Assembly: GCA_030685235.1 (NCBI GenBank)
Contig: MU839091.1
Span: 124,001 to 188,000 of the forward strand
Length of the DNA stretch: 64,000 bases
Direction of reading: 5' to 3'
Source of the DNA: Copromyces sp. CBS 386.78
Lineage: Eukaryota > Ascomycota > Sordariomycetes > Sordariales > Sordariaceae
This document shows positions 53,712 through 64,000 of this stretch, piece by piece. The notes under the pieces were generated by a model. It ran no database searches. It saw nothing but the letters and a program-made list of their open reading frames with translations, and had not been told where the DNA came from. The position numbers and the translations under genes are program-made. Every line of letters begins with the position of its first letter. Position 1 is the stretch's first letter.

Positions 53712-54695
53712 TTTGATGTGGGGGTTGTTTTTGGGTTGTATTAGGTATATGGGAGTCGGTTGGCGTTGACGTCGTCCGGGGACTGAGCTGTCGTCGGTGA
53801 GTGATGATCGAGTGCGGATGGGTGGGTTGGACTTGGAGGGCTGGCCCGGCGTATGTACGGATACACGGGTGGAATGGGATGGATGATGGAGTTCGGTGAT
53901 GCGAGGGACGGGACGGCGAGGTTTGCCCGTAGTTGAAGCGAACTTTTTTGCCGGCAGCGGCAACGTATCAGCCTTCTTTTGGCAGGCGTTTTATCGGCAT
54001 TCCCGCATGTTTGACGGCAGGCAAAGGGACAACCTTGAGCGCTGCCAAGCATTTGAGCGGGGATATGTATCTACTGTAAAGTTGGCTCTAACTCGGTTTG
54101 TTGCATTAGAAAGCCCCCTACACCATGAACTATCACCACTGTCGTCGCCGTCCGCTTACACTGGGCTATGTGTCATCAAGCACTGCTCGAACAGTTCACA
54201 ATTTCCGCAATATGGATCGCCGGTTTCGCCCCGACCATATACAAGTTAGTGTCGATGGCTCCGTGAAAGTGAATGTTATGCATCAACCCCACATAACAGG
54301 TGAAAAAAAAGTGTTCTGGAAAAGGAGGAGGACCTTTAATACTTCAACAGAGCCCCCATCACAGCTTTTTCTGATATCGCTGAACAGCTCTGGCTCTTCC
54401 CGCCCATATGACGGCATCATAGTCCAGATTTCTCTCAAAACTTGCCTGCTTGAGGAGACTACTTGTAAGGGGGTATCATTGCCCATCATCCAGCATACCA
54501 ATCGGCTCCTCCTGCTTCCTGCTTGTAACGATGTGCATGAGCTTTGCTTGTACATCGTTTTCCACCTCCCTCCCAAACTCCTTTTTAATTAGTGAAACGA
54601 AACGTAAAGAGAACCCGAACCATTACCACCCATATCATCATGCATATCCCTTCGTCCGCCTTTTTCAGCACACTCTCATATCATGAGGGCAGCTT
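53712..54695. other. Intergenic: tim14 promoter side and 3' side of DUF3602 gene
   Basis: Upstream of tim14 and downstream of the DUF3602 gene. A 155-aa plus-strand ORF at 54125-54592 shows no protein family features and was not called. Confidence 0.5.
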
Positions 54696-55364
54696 TCAAG
54701 GCTCAGCAGACACCAACCTCTCATGCTTCAGCTCAAACTTGGCATGATACGCTGGTCTCGGCATCGCCAACCCGGCCTCCACATCCTGCAACACTCTCGC
54801 GTTAAGATCTTCAATCATCTTGCGCTGCTGCTCTGGGTCCATCCGATGCTGAGCTGATCGTGCCGCGTTGTCGCTGTAGTTGCCCGCGCCGCCGCGCCCG
54901 CTCAGCCGACCGGAGAGGTTCGGCCGCTGGATGCTCGCCGTCACGACGCGCGTCAGCTCCTCGAGCTCGGCCTCCTTTTCCTCCTCCTGCTGCGCGGCGG
55001 CTGCCGCGTCGGTTGCCGAGGCGTCGTAGAAGTTCCCCGCGCCGCCGCGACCGCCGGCTCGCGAGCTGCCGAGACTGGTCTGCGCGGTGATGGAGCGCTC
55101 GAGCGTCGTTGGCGAGGTGGAACCGGAACCGGAAGACTTCTTTTGCGCTTCGAGATCCTGTGATGGGCTTTTGAGTATGACGAACACAAAGGGAGAGATG
55201 GGTCAAAACAAAATGAGACAAGTGTTGTCCGATTTTTTGTTTGTTATGATGGAGAAAAAGAGTACACTTACAGCAGCTGCCTTTTTGGCATCTTCAACGT
55301 CCTTCTTACTATACCAATTCCCCGCACCTCCGCGGCCCACTCTGCGGAAGACTTCCGACGACAT
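54696..55364 (-). CDS. Par32/Amu1-like DUF3602 protein with GRGGAGN repeats
   Basis: Two exons on the minus strand: 55364-55272 (31 codons) and 55157-54696; 184 aa. The 114-bp intron has GTAAGT and ACAG ends. Three repeats of the family signature occur: VGRGGAGNWYS (residues 9-19), GGRGGAGNFYD and SGRGGAGNYSD. A Glu/Gln/Ala-rich helix (AAAAQQEEEKEAELEELTRV) lies between repeats 2 and 3. In yeast the DUF3602 protein Par32/Amu1 is phosphorylated downstream of TORC1 and inhibits ammonium permeases; a similar nitrogen-signalling role is only inferred. Probably cytosolic and disordered. Confidence 0.88.
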
Positions 55365-56241
55365 TTCCGGTCCGAGCAACGGGAACGGCTGGGAGGTGAA
55401 AAATAAATCGGGAGTGGTACGAAAGTACAAGCGCTCGGTAGGTTCAGGGCCCAACAACAGCAACAGGCCAACAGGAGTCCTTGGAACAACAAAAGGGTGG
55501 TAGTAGCGAGAGTGTAGGTTGGTTCGTGACAAGAAAAAAAGCTTGTTTGTTATGCCGTGGCCAGGGTAACAAGTTTCAGGGAGGCAGAGCGTTGATCGAG
55601 AGACGAGCGGCGCACAGTCGGGATTGAAGATCCCATTGCTTGTACGGGACTTTATTGCGGGGTTGTTGGTTTTTCCACTTGTGACCTGCCCTGGAACTTC
55701 AAAGGACGTTTCAGAAGGCGAGTAAAAGGGCAAAGGAAAGAAAAACATCGAGCTGACAGTGTGACAGGAATTCCTCGAGCATACAATAACCCATGCAAAT
55801 CCCACGACATTTGCCAATGCCATAACCAATCCGTCTTATTCATCTCCAAAGTCCTTATCAGAACACCAGAGGCCTGTATGGAGCACTAACTAGATCCAGC
55901 AGCGCAACTAGAGAGGTACGGACGGACTGATCGTCTTGTCCTGCGGGTTTTAGTGGACTGCTGTCAGCGAGCCTTTCTTCTTTCTGACGAGCAAACGACT
56001 TCTTAAGTTTTAACCGACTTGAAAGGAAACCTCTATAAGGCATCACATGCGGCATGAACAGCTAGACGAATCCGAGAAACTTCAGTTGGGGCACGCAGTG
56101 TGGAAGTACCCCGTGCTACTTGGGGGTTGTGGTGCGGCTTGGGACTTTTTTCAACCCCCTCTTTTTATAAAAATGCCCGCCGCCCCACCCAAACCCCACT
56201 AGTATACTGGCAACTAATGCGGGGGGCGCGGGGTATGTTGT

Positions 56242-56251
56242 NNNNNNNNNN
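56242..56251. other. Assembly gap (10 N)
   Basis: Ten N next to G- and C-homopolymers, again a likely gap of unknown true length. Confidence 0.97.
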
Positions 56252-56267
56252 GCCGTGTGTGGCCCCG

Positions 56268-56357
56268 CCCGGGGGGTGTGGGGGGGGGGGGGGCGGGGGT
56301 GGTCATTAACACCCCCCCCCACCCACAACACCCCCCCCCCCCCCCCCCACAACCCCC
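56268..56357. repeat. G-run and C-run block, inverted
   Basis: A G-rich run (14 G at 56280-56293) is followed within 20 bases by C-rich runs (9 C at 56312-56320 and 18 C at 56331-56348). The runs can pair as a hairpin or form G-quadruplex/i-motif structures. Sequence accuracy is doubtful because of the adjacent gap. Confidence 0.75.
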
Positions 56358-59300
56358 AAGTATTATCGTCAAATCTTCGACGGCGTCCGCGGTATTTGTC
56401 TGGCCCATTCCATGGGCTCCTCGCGTGATGCCCGTGGGAACAGGAACTACTGCGTACAACAACGCCATGCCACTCGGCGGATGTAGCTATCCTTCCACAT
56501 AGTATCGCTACGCGACCTCTCGACAACCAAGTTCTTAACATTGAAGCCTCAATGTTCTTGTTTGGCCGTCAGGGTACCGCAGATTCGGACAGTGGTCTGC
56601 CTCGGGTTGGTCATGTCGATCAATCATTTAATGGCTTCGGCACCTCCCGGTTCCCGTCGACCGTTGTGCAAGCACATGATCCGTTATTCGCTTGGTTCTT
56701 CTTTTTTCCCTCAACATTCAGTCCTCTCTTGCTGTTTTACAGGGAGTGTAAAAATGCTGCGTTTTTGATCAGCTCGAAACCATACATCGCTATTGCCTCT
56801 CCGGTTATGCATCCGGCAACGGACCGGGGCGCCAAAACGGCAATGTATAAGTCTAGACCCCTGGTGTTGATGCAGGTACAAACCGACCACGGAATTTTTT
56901 CCATACATATCAACAAGCCTTTGTTGTCAGATAGTGAATTGACAGGACGTTTGTCACTCACCCCGTGCTGTCGTCTACAAAGACCATTGGTTCTGGAACC
57001 AGAAGTTTGCTTTGTGTTCTTTCTCCAACGTGGTCGAGTCAAATCCCAAGTTCCCTACCTAGTGTGATGCCTGGAGCCCAACTTGAACGACACTGTTCAA
57101 GTGTTCAACCGTAGACGTGCGGGGTATAAAAAGTTGAGTCTTCTCACTTCCTGCTTGGTGAGGGGCTCAGGAGCCGAGGACGAACTGTTAACGATCAGCA
57201 TTTGTCCGTGTACGAGTACAGGGGGCAGTACAGCAAGTGTTTGGAATGCTTCTTCCTCACCATGGAGGGCAAGTGTGATGCTGATCACTGAGACGTTTCC
57301 ATGCTAATATTGGGACAATTTCAGGTACGGACCCCGATCGATACAAGCACCTCAACGAAGAGTGAAGGGAAAACAGCAGAGGATCGCAGAAGCCAAATTC
57401 GGAGTCAAAACAAGTTTCTTGAATCCGACTCCGACCACACCGAGCAGCCGGAGATCAAGCCGCCGCCGATCTCCTCACATGCCGAAGGTTTCCAGCCGCC
57501 CGCCGGACCGTCACAATACATAGACCCCGCCATCGTTGTCGGAACCAGGAACATCAACATACATAACCCACCGGAGACTTCGCTGTCAACATACTATATC
57601 TGAGGACGAAGTTATTTCTCGAAAAGCCGGCATTTTCCCCGTCAGCCCCGTCAATGAGGAGTTGGTCGAGTCGGATGGAGAACTGTGCCTCCACTTGCCG
57701 TGTTTCTGCCATCTTGGAACCCTTGCTAGGAGGATTGGATACTTGGTCAGCTGTCCGTCAACTCCCAGCCGTTTCCGCCATTCAACGTCATCTCGTTCTC
57801 CATCGTTCCACGCTCGGAAGCAAGCCGCCAGGGACGCTTGACACGTCTCCAGTTGCTTTCCATTCGCTGCATGAATGTGGTTTTTGCTGCTAGCATTCAC
57901 CGTCAAGGTAGGTAAGGTAGGTACCATTTTTGAGGATTGCAACACAGAACCTCGGAGCCCTTGACTGTTTTTTTTCCATTTTGTACTGGGACAAAGTAGA
58001 GGTAGCTCTGGTAACAAGAAAGGTGCCGGGCACTGTGGCCCGCTTTTTATCTTTGTGTACTCATATAGGTTGTGCTTTCAAGACATTTCTCGAGGCAGCC
58101 TGGCTGACAGCGCGTCCCTTGCGCCGAATGCAAGTGACGTTGGGTAGCATCCAGCTCGAGTGCAGGTGATGGACGATCTTCGAAATGTTCTTTTGTCAGC
58201 GGATAGGCTACAGGTCAGAAGAAGAAGTCCATAAGATTTGGTTGCCGGTCGGCCGGTCTGGTTTGTCTATTTGGAAAGCTGTTGTGTACCTCTAGGCAGA
58301 GATATGGTTAAACACCCAAAAACATTGTATGGTCGTCAATCGGTCCCACAGCAGCCTTACCTTGAACTCCTGGAACTCCATCGAGCGGCCAGTTGGGTGT
58401 CATTCAGGGCATCCAGCTTGCCCACTCACCCACTCTTTTGCCCTGCCCGTCCAGGCCGTCCCGATGATCTGTACCTTAGCCTGACGGGATATCAGGGTCT
58501 TGTTTTTCAACACAAGCGGAAAGTCCACTTTTGTCGATGTCGAGGAAACATGGTTGGATATCGGATGCCAATGCCGTGTCCGTCAGGTACCAAAAAAGAT
58601 GGAGCTTACCTCCAACTTTTTTTTTTTTCTGAAACAAGTTTGGTTTGGGTTGGTTTGGCACACTTCTTGCGGCTCAAGTTCCGAATGGTCTCGAATTGGG
58701 ACCCTTGGGACGACCCCCGGGTCTTGGAAGGAGAAAAAAAAAGGCTTCCAACGGTTTATGCAAACGTGCTTGTTCCGGTGTAGGACCTCAAGTTCATGAG
58801 TGATGTGAGTGATCCAAACCCGAGAGAGCTTGCTGCAAACTCCGTTTTGTCTCACAGCTCAGCTTCTCTCCGATTTAAGCCGTGTCCGGAATGTTTACTG
58901 GAGAGTCGGAGGAGCAAGATATGTGACAAGTGGGAAAAGCCAGCCCGGGACAGACCGAACGGTGGCTTCTCGTTCTCTCGACAATAGTCTGGGGAAGCAA
59001 GGAAAGCTACAAGGGGAAATGCAGTAGTTAGGGTTTCCTTTCCTGGTTGGCGATCTGGTCATTACGATGATTGGTTCCAACGGCCCACTCGAGACTATTC
59101 CAGAGGCTACTGCTGCTCTTTTTGGGAACAGGTTTAATTGCTCGCGATGGTGAAGTCCGGTGATTGGACGAGCCCCAGACGAGATGAGGCGTGAGGTTGA
59201 CGAGGCCTTTTGACCTTTTTGTACGTGCACTTGTCGGTCATTGAGGTGGCAGCGGGTGTCATCAATAAGGTACCTTCTCTTCTGGGGGATGGGTAGCCCT

Positions 59301-62300
59301 ACAAAAGGCCTGGTGGCTCGCTTTTTCTTGCCTGTTCTGTCTTGGATGGCTTGCTGGCTGTGATGATTATTTTCGGTGTTTTCGGTGGTGTATCTACCTC
59401 TCAGCGACTAGAGCATAAACATGACCAGTTGGCGGGCTCTTGAAGTGCTGCTCGAAGTCGAATTTCTCTGACATTTGTTACAAAGTCCACCAAAAGGTTG
59501 AATCCGCATCGAGGGGCTCCTTCACCGAGTGCGGATGTGCCTCATCTTGGCTTGTCCGATGCCTGGCCGTGCAATGCGCAATGTGGGTGCTGCATGAACA
59601 GGGAGCGTAGGTAGATGCTCAGTAGTATGGCCAAGGCCGGGTGAGGCGTGAGCCTATTACCGCCATGCCGCCTGACAGTCCTGCACGTGCGAACATAAGT
59701 ACAGGTCTACGGTGTACATATTGCGTGCCTCTAGCACTTTCCAGTGAAGAATGATCTAAGAAGGCTTAGTGGGTACTGAAAGCTGTCACGGGTTCTCAAT
59801 CAACGAGTGGGAGACAGGTTGATATTCAAGTCTGTTGAAAGAGGCAAACCGTGTCTGTAACAGCCAGGTTGAGTGCTTTTCTCGTCGTCAACAAAAAAAG
59901 AAAAAAAAAGAAAAAAGAAAGCAATGATGCCAGCACGTCGGAAGAGACCAAATGCAGGTCCACGGGGAGCATGAAACTGCAGTACTGACTTCTTACATAG
60001 AGAACCCATAGGTGTACGTTTAGAGGTGTATGATGTTCCCTAGTGTGGAGACTTGGATTACTATTTAAGTTTACTTCAAGTGGACACCTTCCCTTCTTTC
60101 CCTCCAGTCATTCATTCACCGTACCTTTCCAAAAGAATAAGACTGACATTTTGTTTGGAGAAATCCACTTTGCTAAACCTTCCTAAATAATATCGTGGAT
60201 TGGGCATACGTAATCGGATACCTAGGTAATGGTGTCCGTGTCTCATATTACCTCTCGATGGCAATTGATGCTTCCTTGTTTTGCGGTTGGGTTGCCCTTT
60301 TCTTGTCTGAACGAGCTTGGCAATCTCAAAGCAAACTGACCAAGTGACAAACCGCCTCTCCAATGTCTTCTGGAACCTTAAGTTGCTGTCCTGGGCAAGC
60401 ATCTTGAACTCTCTCTCTAGCTCAATGTTTGGTGCAGCGTGTAACTTTGGTAACTTTTTTTTTCGCTTTCTTTTCTTTTTTAGTTGGTTTCCCCGCCCCC
60501 CGTCCAGCTCCTGCGCTCGAGATGTTTAGCCGGCTCCACAAGACCGGACGGGAAAACCCCTCTTCTCGTGGCTTTATCAGTTCCCTTGGAAGATAATTGC
60601 TACAGTACCACACATGGGAAACACAACAGGGCGGGGTAGCCAAAGCCGGGTATCACATCCCATTCATCTGTGAAGCGACATGGCGAGATCGTGTAAACAT
60701 TTACCTCATTTGTTAGATGGCTTGACGGCTGAGAACTAGAGTGGTTTTCTGCCATTGGACATTTCCATCATCGACAGTAGGCTGCCATCGGATCAGGCAT
60801 TGCGTTATTTGACTTTCTTGTTGTAGTGTGGCCGGCTTTACCACTCCATGCCATCTGAGCATTCCTGGAAACAGGCGGATTAACATATCGAATCATCCAG
60901 ACTCGTGACAGTGCCGCGGCGTTGGCACCGCTTCTTTGTCCTAGCATGGTATCTTCATGGGTCACAAGGCAGTACGTGAGACAAACGAAGCTTCATTGGA
61001 TGAGGCGAGGCCATGCGAAGGAGGGGAAGGAAAAAAAGTTGTGAGATTCAGCACCAGGATCGGAGCTTCACAACTTTTTTTTTTTTTTTCCTGCGTGCCA
61101 TCTCCCCTCCTGTTCCCGAATCCGTGGACATTGAGGTGTGGCAGTCTCACACACAATTCAGCCATAGCTACATTGCCGAGCTCCAATTTGGCTTCACACC
61201 CCTTTGCCCATGTCTCTGCATCACCAGACACTTCCCCCTTCAGTGCACCCCCAAAGTCGCTGCCGTGTACATAATGGGCGGGTAATTTGTCTAAAAGTCA
61301 ATCGGGAACCCAAAGCATCCAGAACATTGGAATGGGTTCCCATGCTTGCAATGTTTGAAATCTTGTCCCTTGGCCCCGATGTCGTCGATACGGTACATGA
61401 TCCGTCCTTTGCGTAGCCAACTATGGCACAGTGTAAATAAGATACAGGCCACCGAATTGGTCATCAAGTACCCACGCAGCTTGTCTACCGCCATTTGTAC
61501 CGCCTTTTTGTTGTTGTCTTCCCTGGCCCTGAATAAAGAGCAATGCTGCCCTTTTGTCTCTGAAACGAACCGTACCTTGTATCCCCGCCGTAGACGGCTC
61601 AGCTCTTAGGGAACATGCCAGAGTTGCGATTGGAGAAACCCAGATAGGTGACGGGAGATCATGGTGCCGTCCCGTCCGCAGTCGGATGTGCTTGTATGCG
61701 GACTTTTGATCTTGGATTGATCTGAAGACCACATTTATGCACTGGGTGCAGAATGCAAGCAGTTCTAGGGGGCAGCACAGGCCAAATAAGGAGAGATAGA
61801 ACAATAGTCCTCAACACAAACAACATGTGCGAGTGACGGCGTAGCTATGTATCCAAAAGGTCCCGTCTTACAAAACACATGGCCCAGAGCGCAGGAGTAA
61901 CCTCTGGATGGTACATTTTGGGGCTCGAGGCTCTCCCTAGAAAGGGGGGAGGGGTGAGCAAGGAAAGAACATCAAAGGCAAAAGAGCGGAAGTTGAACCT
62001 CGTTACGTCCCTGCAAATCCATAGCCAACCGCCATAGTACACTGTGTACGCTTTCTGATGCTCTTGTGGGGTACCTGTCGTGCCTCCCCCAGTCCTCTGT
62101 GGATATGGGTACTCCCCTCGTACCCAACCTGGCCAGTATCGCCAGTTCCCACCTTTTTTTTTTGCTATTCTCGCAATCGGAGGACGGTTGGAGCTGGCAC
62201 CGCCGGCCGGCCCTCCTCCTCCATCTCTACACGACCTCGTCGTCTCTATACTACCACCACCACCATCAGATCAGCGCACTGGAACCTGACGGGAGCAATG

Positions 62301-63163
62301 AACGAGGTGCTTCCACTTGGTACCATCTTGTTCAAGAACGTCTTGGACTCTCTCCATTTGTCCAGGGCTGTCGACAAGCCAGTAGAAGTGCCTCAGTCAA
62401 CCCATCCATCCAGGACCCCTTGCTGCGTCTCGGCTGCGTCTGGTGCTGCGTCTAGGTAGCTTCCACGCCATCCCATTTGCGACCAACCAAGATCCAGTCC
62501 GCCGGCCATAGAACCACTTCAGCGGCCAGCAGAGGCGCCTGTCCTGTCTCTCTTCAGATCCTCTTTTTCTGGATTAATTCTTGGTGACAGCTTGGACTCG
62601 TACCTCTTGCACCGACCTCCATCATTCCTCGTCTGAATCCCTTCATCCCCCTCCCCCAAGAGCCCCCGGTTATCAACCTCACCCATCCAAGGCAACTATC
62701 CGTACTTTGGAACTGGCTGCGACTACCACCGTTTCCTCGTACACAGGGGCAGTATTGATCTCTCCGAGGCACAGCCACTCCTGCCTTCTCGTCTTGGACA
62801 GACTGCCATCTGACTGGTGTTGGCCGTTGCCTACATTCTTCCTGCTTCCCAGCTGGTTAACTTTTTTTTTTTTTTTCCTTCTCTCTTTCCCTTTCAAACG
62901 TACCTCATCGTATCGTAGTGGGAGACGAGCACCGGTTCACCAACCAACCCCTGGCCGATCCCGAGATTATTATTATTTCCCCGCCTTGCTCCTTGCCTGG
63001 CCTTATACGGACCACCATACGCTACGTCTTTGTGATCGACACCCGGCCGCCAAATTTCACGACATAGCAACAATATTTCCCGAGCTTGTCACTACTCTTA
63101 CCTTGTCAACTTGCAGTTTACGCTCGAAGACGGAGAAAAAGGGGCATTTTAAATCGCTTGGCA

Positions 63164-64000
63164 ATGGCTTCGTTCAAGGTAGACTTCCGCTAATATCCAA
63201 TGACTCCTCCTCCCTCCCTCCCTCCCGGTAAACCCACCTGCGAACCAACCCCGTCAGTTGCTGATGATCTCGGCTATTGTCCCAGGAAATGCAACAAACC
63301 TCACGACCTCTCTCGCACCGTCCCTCGGTGTCTTCCAATCCCATTCCAGCCCTTTCGATCGCTCGGCAGCCGCACTCACGCACCAACTCCCACTCCCTAC
63401 TTTCCGGATCCCTCAATAGCAACCACCGGGTCACACGCCGGAAGAGCATGACAAACACGGGTGCTAACGTCGCTGCTCTTGCTGCCGCCCTCCAACAAGA
63501 ATCCGGTGACAAGGCTATGCCACTGCCCATTTCCATCAACGCACGCCGCAACACGATATCCAGGAACGGTCTCTCGCGATCCGCTGTCGTCGGCAGCCTG
63601 CCCTCTCCACCAGCCAGCCTACCAACCCACAAGTTCGTAACATCTGACGGGACGGTCAACATGCAGGACAGCGCAATCGATGATGAGGTTCACATGTCCG
63701 GAGACGAAGGAAATAACAGCAGCAGCGGGGCCAACAAGAGCCGAAACAGGAGGGCCAGCGACGGCCAGTCGGCGCCCAAAGAAGGAATCCGAAAGATCAA
63801 CCGCCCGGAACTTCGCTGTGAGAAGTGCGGGAAGGGATACAAGCATAGCAGCTGCTTGACCAAGCATTTGTTTGTGCCCATTTTCCTTTCCTCCCCTTTC
63901 CCACTCCCTGTTCCATGACTGTTGAGTGTAAAGGGCTGGTATTGGCCACGGGACTCGGATAGTGCCTTTGGAGAGCTTTTGTGTTGACTTGTTTGTACCG
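63164..64000 (+). CDS. C2H2 zinc-finger transcription factor, 5' part only (runs off the window)
   Basis: Proposed exon 1 is 63164-63178 (ATG GCT TCG TTC AAG), a 107-bp intron follows, and exon 2 is 63286-63869; an intron with a GTTTGT donor then runs to the window edge. The exon 2 frame has no better ATG than the internal one at 63289, so a start there is the alternative. Residues up to about 175 are Ser/Asn/Arg-rich and disordered (for example RPLSHRPSVSSNPIPALSIA). At the end of exon 2 the first half of a C2H2 finger appears: LRCEKCGKGYKHSSCLTKH, ending in the intron. Such fingers at this position occur in a conserved fungal regulator family, but I do not name it. The leader upstream is long and pyrimidine-rich. 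Confidence 0.75.

Larger units (their letters stand above)
55365..63163. other. 7.8-kb gene-poor region between DUF3602 and C2H2 genes
   Basis: Divergent upstream DNA of both flanking genes. It contains a 10-N gap at 56242-56251, a G/C homopolymer block at 56268-56357, TAGGTAAGGTAGGTACC at about 57908-57924, and T-rich tracts near 62153-62163 and 62862-62877. Short ORFs (for example 56552-57067, 57301-57603, 58238-58783) have no family features. Long 5' regions are common for developmental transcription factors in this group, but transcribed non-coding RNA cannot be excluded. Confidence 0.5.

Noticed and set aside
1..64000. CRISPR arrays, insertion sequences, LTR or LINE bodies, dispersed 5S rRNA
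   Set aside because: None could be recognised by eye; CRISPR is not expected in a fungal nuclear genome.

Overview
The window is nuclear DNA of a filamentous ascomycete, most likely a Sordariomycete of the Neurospora/Sordaria type. Introns are short (mostly 50-130 bp) with GTATGT/GTAAGT/GTGAGT donors and pyrimidine-AG acceptors. Intergenic DNA is long and the proteins are fungal. From memory of Neurospora crassa locus numbers, qip (NCU00076), mus-52 (NCU00077), a topoisomerase III (NCU00081) and pac-3 (NCU00090) lie in one block; the same genes appear here in consistent order, so this looks like the syntenic segment. That was not checked by search.

Layout, left to right: pac-3/pacC pH regulator (+, 160-2196); SET-MYND methyltransferase-like protein (-, 4424-6124); PHO13-type HAD phosphatase (-, 9117-10108); 6-phosphogluconolactonase (+, 13681-14466); secreted GH76 mannanase-like enzyme (-, 15424-16604); two large disordered proteins of unknown function (+, 19754-22468 and 23334-25964); intron-containing tRNA-Ile(AAU) (26703-26798); Stb3-like repressor/RRPE-binding family protein (-, 29756-30844); topoisomerase III with an RGG insertion (-, 37007-39345); DUF1295 membrane reductase-like protein (+, 40272-41491); 201-aa protein (+, 43363-43968); TMEM205-like membrane protein (-, 44775-45645); Ku80/mus-52 (+, 46206-48664); DEDDh exonuclease, probable QIP (+, 50063-52089); Tim14/Pam18 (-, 52947-53711); Par32/DUF3602 protein (-, 54696-55364); and the 5' part of a C2H2 zinc-finger regulator that runs off the right end (+, 63164 onward).

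Genes are separate monocistronic units. Three genome-maintenance or RNA-silencing genes (top3, mus-52, qip) lie within about 15 kb. TMEM205-like and mus-52 diverge from a compact 560-bp promoter carrying a CRE-like site and a palindromic CCAAT pair. Much of the window is intergenic, including a 6.2-kb stretch (30845-37006) and a 7.8-kb stretch (55365-63163) where no convincing gene was found. Two runs of 10 N, each in homopolymer-rich sequence, mark assembly gaps.

No wholly new multi-gene system is evident. The most interesting items are a perfect 13-bp-arm dyad upstream of the GH76 gene, a dense cluster of GATATC sites at 34.2-34.6 kb, a Cys-rich C-terminal module in the 904-aa protein, the RGG insertion in topoisomerase III, and several very small exons that simple ORF calling would miss. 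All exon models are read by eye and untested by transcripts.
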